DNA of 64,000 bases from SXRF01 sp039808985 (GTDB lineage Bacteria > Pseudomonadota > Alphaproteobacteria > Rickettsiales > SXRF01). Made by a program: the position numbers and the translations under genes. The DNA lies in assembly GCA_039808985.1 (NCBI GenBank), contig JBDHUC010000002.1, positions 1 through 64,000 on the forward strand, read 5' to 3'. Under the pieces are notes generated by a model. The model did no database searches. It had not been told where the DNA came from and worked only from the letters and a program-made list of their open reading frames with translations. Position 1 is the stretch's first letter; every line of letters starts with the position of its first letter. Positions 60,266-64,000 of the stretch are shown in pieces.

Positions 60266-60603
60266 AAGCCGCTGCCGCTGTTTGGTTTTTTTAACCACTA
60301 TACAATATCCATGTAATTGCACCAGCATCTATGAAATTATCCGTGCAGTCATCCGCCATACCCCCCCACGGCTTAGGTACTTCCTGCGACTTTCCTATAC
60401 GGGGGCGCGAGGCGCAGCATTTCGCCAGCGACAGAAAACATATTTGCATTTCGTTTCGCCACATCATGGCGCAACAGCGCGGAATGGCTGGATATTTGCA
60501 TTTCCTAAAACGAAACACTGGCGAAATTGCATTATAGAGCAGAATCATGATGCAATTTGCACCACATCCATTATGCTGCTGCAAAATCACCAGGATAGGC
60601 CTT
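60266..60603. promoter_or_regulatory. divergent control region with repeated operator-like motifs
   Basis: 338 bp between the leftward unknown gene and the rightward regulator-methylase operon. It contains ATTTCGCCAG (60419-60428) and its exact inverse CTGGCGAAAT (60518-60527), two direct copies of ATATTTGCATTTC (60440-60452 and 60492-60504, 52 bp or five helical turns apart), and TGCAATTTGCA (60551-60561). They are candidate operators for the RHH protein encoded next, or sites of the sigma-like protein. Confidence 0.6.
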
Positions 60604-60801
60604 ATGAAAACACAACAACGCAAAGATTTCCGCACCTCTGTTATCCTCTCTGAGGATCAGCATCTTAAGCTGAATGCCATCGCATTGAAGAAGGACGTTT
60701 CGGTGGCATGGGTAATACGCCAGGCCATCACAAGAATGCTGGATGAAACGGATTCTTCAAGCAATGTAACTCCGTTGAGAAAAACGAAGAAGCAGGGATA
60801 A
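60604..60801 (+). CDS. ribbon-helix-helix regulator
   Basis: 65 residues from the ATG at 60604; a longer open frame upstream has no start support. The CopG/Arc-like RHH fold is seen in RKDFRTSVILSEDQHLKLNAIALKKDVSVAWVIRQAITRMLDE. Its stop overlaps the methylase start (TAATG), so it is translated with it. Small DNA-binding proteins ahead of a methylase often control its expression. It probably binds the repeats at 60419-60561. Confidence 0.82.
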   Translation: MKTQQRKDFRTSVILSEDQHLKLNAIALKKDVSVAWVIRQAITRMLDETDSSSNVTPLRKTKKQG

Positions 60802-62342
60802 TGAGCAAGAAAGAAGCATACAAAGTCGTTGACGTATTCGCGGGCCCAGGCGGGCTCGGCGAGGGCTTTGCTGCTTTCGGCTACGATGCTGGTAGATCAC
60901 CCTTCAAACTGGCGGTGTCGATTGAAAAAGACCCATCCGCACATAGCACCTTGATGCTGCGGAGTTTTTACCGCCAGTTTCCACAGGATAATATTCCCAA
61001 GCAATACTGGGAATATGCCAGGGGTGATATTACAAAAGCCGAACTGTTTGATTTCTACCCCACTCAGGCGAAAGCCGCTGCTGCTGAAGCTCAGTGCATC
61101 GAGCTTGGTAAAACGTCACATCATGAAGTTAAAAAACTCATTAACCAGCGGCTGAATGGCAGTGAAAAATGGGTGTTGGTAGGTGGGCCGCCATGTCAGG
61201 CTTATTCACTGGTTGGTCGCGCACGCATGCGGAGCACCAATCCTGACTTTGAGAGCGACGAACGCCATTTCCTCTACAAGGAATATCTGAGGATTATTGC
61301 CGATCACAGACCGCCAGTTTTTGTGATGGAAAATGTTAAGGGCATGCTGTCCGCGCAGCACTCAGGTAAAAAAATCATATGGAATATATTGAGCGATCTA
61401 CGCCACCCCGACAAAGCCGTTTACGGAAGAGGTTCAGGCCATGGATACAGGCTATTCTCGCTGGTGGATAATAAGCCGCCAGAATCATGCGAGCCTGAAG
61501 ATTTCTTGGTGCGGGCTGAAACATATGGCATACCACAGGCACGTCACAGGGTTCTGATTCTGGGGATTCGTGACGACATTGATATTACGCCAGAAACATT
61601 GACCCCTTCAAAACCCGTTTCCGTTGCTCAGGCTATTGGCGATCTGCCAAAAATTCGCAGCAGCGTATCCAAAGAGCCAGATTCTCTTGAAATATGGCGA
61701 GACATTCTTGGCTCCGTTACTCATGAACGCTGGTATACGAAGGGCAAGTTAAACGGACTGTTCCCTGTTGTGCAGGAAATAGATGCCGCGCTCGAAAAAA
61801 TTCAGAAGCGCAATCTGAAGATAGGCGCAGAAACTCTTTCTTACGGCAATACACCGAAGGTTCATGCGGAGTGGTATCGTCATGGCTGCGATGGCGTGAT
61901 CACCAATCATACAGGGCGCAGCCATATGCGTAGCGATCTGCATCGCTACTTATTTGCCTCGGCCTTCGCATCTGCCAATGGCCGCTCTGTCCATCTGGGC
62001 GATTTCCCTGATGCACTGCTGCCTGCGCACAGGAATGTTCATGACGGGCTGCAGAACGATCATTTCTCTGATCGGTTCAGAGTACAGGTGGGGGATCGCG
62101 CCTCTACCACCATTACCTCGCATATTTCCAAAGATGGGCATTATTTCATTCACTACGACCCCGCGCAGTGCCGCAGCCTGACTGTCCGCGAAGCGGCACG
62201 CCTGCAGACATTTCCTGACAGCTATAAATTTGAGGGGAATAGAACATCACAATACCATCAGGTGGGAAATGCTGTACCACCACTGCTGTCCATGCAGGTT
62301 GCAGAGATAGTGCAGGATATCCTTAAAAGGCTGAAGGTCTGA
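60801..62342 (+). CDS. dcm: DNA (cytosine-5) methyltransferase
   Basis: 513 residues. Motif I VDVFAGPGGLGEGF, motif IV GGPPCQAYSLVGRAR with catalytic Cys132, motif VI FVMENVKGM, motif VIII QARHRVLILGI, a long target-recognition region (about 255-420), and motifs IX-X (LTVREAARLQTFPDSY, QVGNAVPPLL) are complete. It is larger than a typical Dcm because of about 75 residues between motif I and motif IV. The target sequence is unknown. The vsr gene follows after one base. Confidence 0.95.
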   Translation: MSKKEAYKVVDVFAGPGGLGEGFAAFGYDAGRSPFKLAVSIEKDPSAHSTLMLRSFYRQFPQDNIPKQYWEYARGDITKAELFDFYPTQAKAAAAEAQCIELGKTSHHEVKKLINQRLNGSEKWVLVGGPPCQAYSLVGRARMRSTNPDFESDERHFLYKEYLRIIADHRPPVFVMENVKGMLSAQHSGKKIIWNILSDLRHPDKAVYGRGSGHGYRLFSLVDNKPPESCEPEDFLVRAETYGIPQARHRVLILGIRDDIDITPETLTPSKPVSVAQAIGDLPKIRSSVSKEPDSLEIWRDILGSVTHERWYTKGKLNGLFPVVQEIDAALEKIQKRNLKIGAETLSYGNTPKVHAEWYRHGCDGVITNHTGRSHMRSDLHRYLFASAFASANGRSVHLGDFPDALLPAHRNVHDGLQNDHFSDRFRVQVGDRASTTITSHISKDGHYFIHYDPAQCRSLTVREAARLQTFPDSYKFEGNRTSQYHQVGNAVPPLLSMQVAEIVQDILKRLKV

Positions 62343-62343
62343 T

Positions 62344-62799
62344 ATGGATATACTGACACCAGAAAAGCGCAGTTGGAATATGTCCCGAATCCGTGGCAGG
62401 GACACAAAACCCGAACTGGCGTTGCGTTCGGCCTTGCACCGCCTTGGTTATCGATTCAGGCTTGCCGATAAAAGCCTGCCAGGTCGACCCGATATAGTGC
62501 TTCCCAAATATAAAGCGGCTGTATTTGTGCATGGGTGTTTCTGGCATCGACATAAAGGGTGCAAATATGCGTATAACCCCAAATCCAAAGTCGAGTTCTG
62601 GCAGTGTAAATTTGAAGAAAATGTAGCGCGCGATGAACGCAATATCAGCGACATCCGAAGTAATGGCTGGATTCCTGTCGTTGTATGGGAGTGCCAGATA
62701 AAGCATGATCTGAATTCATGCATCGAGCTGCTGACGAAACAACTGCATCCTGTTTCAAATACAACATGCGGGTTGCATCATTTGAAGGGGGCTGCATGA
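62344..62799 (+). CDS. vsr: Vsr-type DNA mismatch endonuclease
   Basis: 151 residues. SWNMSRIRGRDTKPE, SLPGRPDIVLPKYKAAVFVHGCFWHRHKGC (catalytic Asp and zinc ligands) and WIPVVVWEC match Vsr closely. In E. coli it nicks T:G mismatches made by deamination at the methylated C. In defence operons related nucleases are also found with MORC-like ATPases and Z1 helicases. Its stop overlaps the start of the ankyrin/sigma gene by four bases. Confidence 0.93.
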   Translation: MDILTPEKRSWNMSRIRGRDTKPELALRSALHRLGYRFRLADKSLPGRPDIVLPKYKAAVFVHGCFWHRHKGCKYAYNPKSKVEFWQCKFEENVARDERNISDIRSNGWIPVVVWECQIKHDLNSCIELLTKQLHPVSNTTCGLHHLKGAA

Positions 62800-64000
62800 A
62801 CAGCACGCTTCAAAGCTCAGCAAGGCAGATGCCCCCTCTTTTGAGGATGTCGATAATGAACGGCATCAAAGCAGCAGTAGTGCAACAGATAAGTCGTGGC
62901 ATAGATGTAAATACCTGCGATGAAAAAGGCAGGACTGCGCTCATAATTGCTGCCGCGCGAGGTCATGAAGACATATGTAATTTCCTCCTTGAGTCAGGTG
63001 CTGATCCGTGCCTGAGGGATATTGACGGCAATACCGCACTGGCAGTTGCTGCTCAGAATGGCCACCTGAAAATAGTTTCTCTACTAAACGGATACACCGC
63101 TGCACCTGATCCCGCTCCTATCATTGAACTTAAAGGCACGGTTGAACAACCCCCAATCAATGACACCCATGGTCATAATGGCCATGGGGCCAATATTGCA
63201 TTGATTGCAGAAACCCAATCAGAGGCTCTGGATATTTCTTCCTGGGAGGAAGAAATTGAATCGGACGCTCCCGATAATGATCCTGCTTGCTTCCTGGCAG
63301 TAGAAGAAACGCAGCATGAAATTTCGCTGCATGCTGTGATTGATACAGATGATGACTGGACAGATGTTGACATTGATCTGCCTGAGATACTGAGTGCGCG
63401 CCGCAACAGCCTGATGGAAGATGAAGATAAGTGGCTTCCTGCGGTTAGAAGCCTTCTTCATCTTGGCATGCGCGATTTGATTCTGAATGAAGAACAGATA
63501 AACGCTGCAATACCATGTGATGATCAGGGAGAAGAAATTGATGCTGATTTCAGGCTGAAGCTGAGAGTTACCATTGAAGACCTTGGTATTTTAATTGATG
63601 AACATGTTGCGTCCGCAGAGCAAGTTGAAATCAGCGATGAAGTTGATTTCTATGACACCAGACTTGATGAAAGTGTAGAGTATTTCAGAAGCCTGGTGCT
63701 TGCAAATAACGATTCTACGACCCTATACCTCAAAGAAATCGGAAATAGCAGAATGCTATCCCGTGAAGATGAGGCAAGGCTTGGAAAAGATATTGAAAGT
63801 GGTGCGAAGCTGGTAATCGGTGCGATAATACGCAGCCCCGCCGCTATGCTTGAGTTGATTACAACGCTTCAGCACATTTACTCAGGCGCAATTTTATCGG
63901 ATGGAATAATAACTGATGACGGCAGTGCGGTTGTCGAAGCCAGTGCAAGAGCTCTCTTGGATGGAGATGCTGAGATTGATGAATCCGATTCCGAAGATGA
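62796..64000 (+). CDS. ankyrin-repeat protein fused to sigma-70 regions 1.1 and 1.2, 3' end outside window
   Basis: Open frame of 401 codons running off the window, from the ATG that overlaps the vsr stop. Residues about 20-105 hold two to three ankyrin repeats (CDEKGRTALIIAAARGHEDI; DIDGNTALAVAAQNGHLKIV). An acidic linker follows, then residues about 214-270 match sigma-70 region 1.1 (VRSLLHLGMRDLILNEEQIN; RVTIEDLGILIDEH). Residues about 306-340 match region 1.2 (TLYLKEIGNSRMLSREDEAR), followed by the beginning of the non-conserved region (ILSDGIITDD). The conserved regions 2-4 are expected beyond the window. It would be a primary-sigma-like factor with a protein-binding N-terminus, co-transcribed with the methylase and Vsr. 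Confidence 0.85.
   Translation, partial: MNSTLQSSARQMPPLLRMSIMNGIKAAVVQQISRGIDVNTCDEKGRTALIIAAARGHEDICNFLLESGADPCLRDIDGNTALAVAAQNGHLKIVSLLNGYTAAPDPAPIIELKGTVEQPPINDTHGHNGHGANIALIAETQSEALDISSWEEEIESDAPDNDPACFLAVEETQHEISLHAVIDTDDDWTDVDIDLPEILSARRNSLMEDEDKWLPAVRSLLHLGMRDLILNEEQINAAIPCDDQGEEIDADFRLKLRVTIEDLGILIDEHVASAEQVEISDEVDFYDTRLDESVEYFRSLVLANNDSTTLYLKEIGNSRMLSREDEARLGKDIESGAKLVIGAIIRSPAAMLELITTLQHIYSGAILSDGIITDDGSAVVEASARALLDGDAEIDESDSED

Larger units (their letters stand above)
54919..64000. mobile_element. satellite-like integrated element at tRNA-Arg, right end outside window
   Basis: From tRNA-Arg to the window edge the gene set changes completely: a serine recombinase overlapping the tRNA, a short unknown gene, a Prim-Pol/P4-type primase-helicase, an excisionase-like HTH protein and an unknown protein on the minus strand, then a plus-strand regulator-methylase-Vsr-ankyrin/sigma operon. 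No capsid, packaging or conjugation genes are seen. The codon use looks richer in G and C than the backbone. The matching right attachment repeat would lie beyond the window. Confidence 0.75.

Noticed and set aside
60282..60603. Longer upstream start for the RHH regulator, and an ORF in the control region
   Set aside because: The extra frame lies across the operator-like repeats and lacks a ribosome site; the ATG at 60604 matches the start of the RHH fold.

Overview
The window looks like a chromosome segment of an alphaproteobacterium of moderate G+C that I cannot place below class. The case rests on gene content and order typical of that class: rpmF-plsX-fabH-ihfA-MerR, the DUF1674 gene beside rsmB, a HIG1-type membrane protein overlapping a PduO-type cobalamin adenosyltransferase, GapR (DUF2312), class II DAHP synthase, a small SRP RNA just upstream of dnaX-ybaB-recR, and a maeB malic enzyme with a phosphotransacetylase-like tail. 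Two accessory elements interrupt this housekeeping backbone.

Layout. 1-6.1 kb: anmK (partial), tyrS, a DedA-like protein, ispA, xseB and a pntB with no pntA beside it. 6.45-9.34 kb: a 2.9 kb mini-island at the 3' end of tRNA-Asn, bounded by a 34-35 bp imperfect direct repeat and carrying a P4-type tyrosine integrase and three small cargo genes. 9.7-14.9 kb: maeB, three small receiver-like proteins (the first degenerate) and aceB. 15-23.2 kb: paralogous small proteins, PagL-like lipid A deacylase, HIG1/PduO, mreC-mreD-mrdA, a secreted His/Lys-rich protein, and a helicase next to a cold-shock gene. 23.6-29.6 kb: an isolated Flp pilin, secreted and membrane proteins of unknown role, serB and miaA overlapping head to head, and a 784-residue protein combining a HAM1/ITPase-like domain with two LOG-like domains. 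29.6-43.7 kb: rsmB, rpe, yacG, rpmF-plsX-fabH-ihfA-MerR, purEK, pheA, DAHP synthase, gapR, two glycosyltransferases and pyrF. 43.8-54.7 kb: pyrB/pyrC, a TadD-like TPR lipoprotein followed by a membrane-anchored pseudokinase and a small membrane protein, recR-ybaB-dnaX, SRP RNA and a secreted protein.

From tRNA-Arg (54.9 kb) to the right edge lies a second, larger element. A serine recombinase ends inside the tRNA gene. Behind it come a Prim-Pol/P4-type primase-helicase, an excisionase-like HTH protein and an unknown protein, all on the minus strand. A divergent control region with repeated motifs separates these from a plus-strand operon: RHH regulator, Dcm-type cytosine methyltransferase, Vsr-type endonuclease, and a protein running off the window that has ankyrin repeats followed by sigma-70 regions 1.1 and 1.2. 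This methylase-nuclease-ankyrin-sigma arrangement is the best candidate for an undescribed system. I infer that it is a defence or transcription-takeover module carried by a satellite-like element.

Intergenic space holds two dispersed palindromic families. One begins GTCAT and ends ATGAC, and one copy forms the 3' end of purK. The other is AT-rich and built on ATTATTAGATGATT. dnaX contains a nine-A run whose -1 frame stops at once, suggesting tau/gamma production by slippage.
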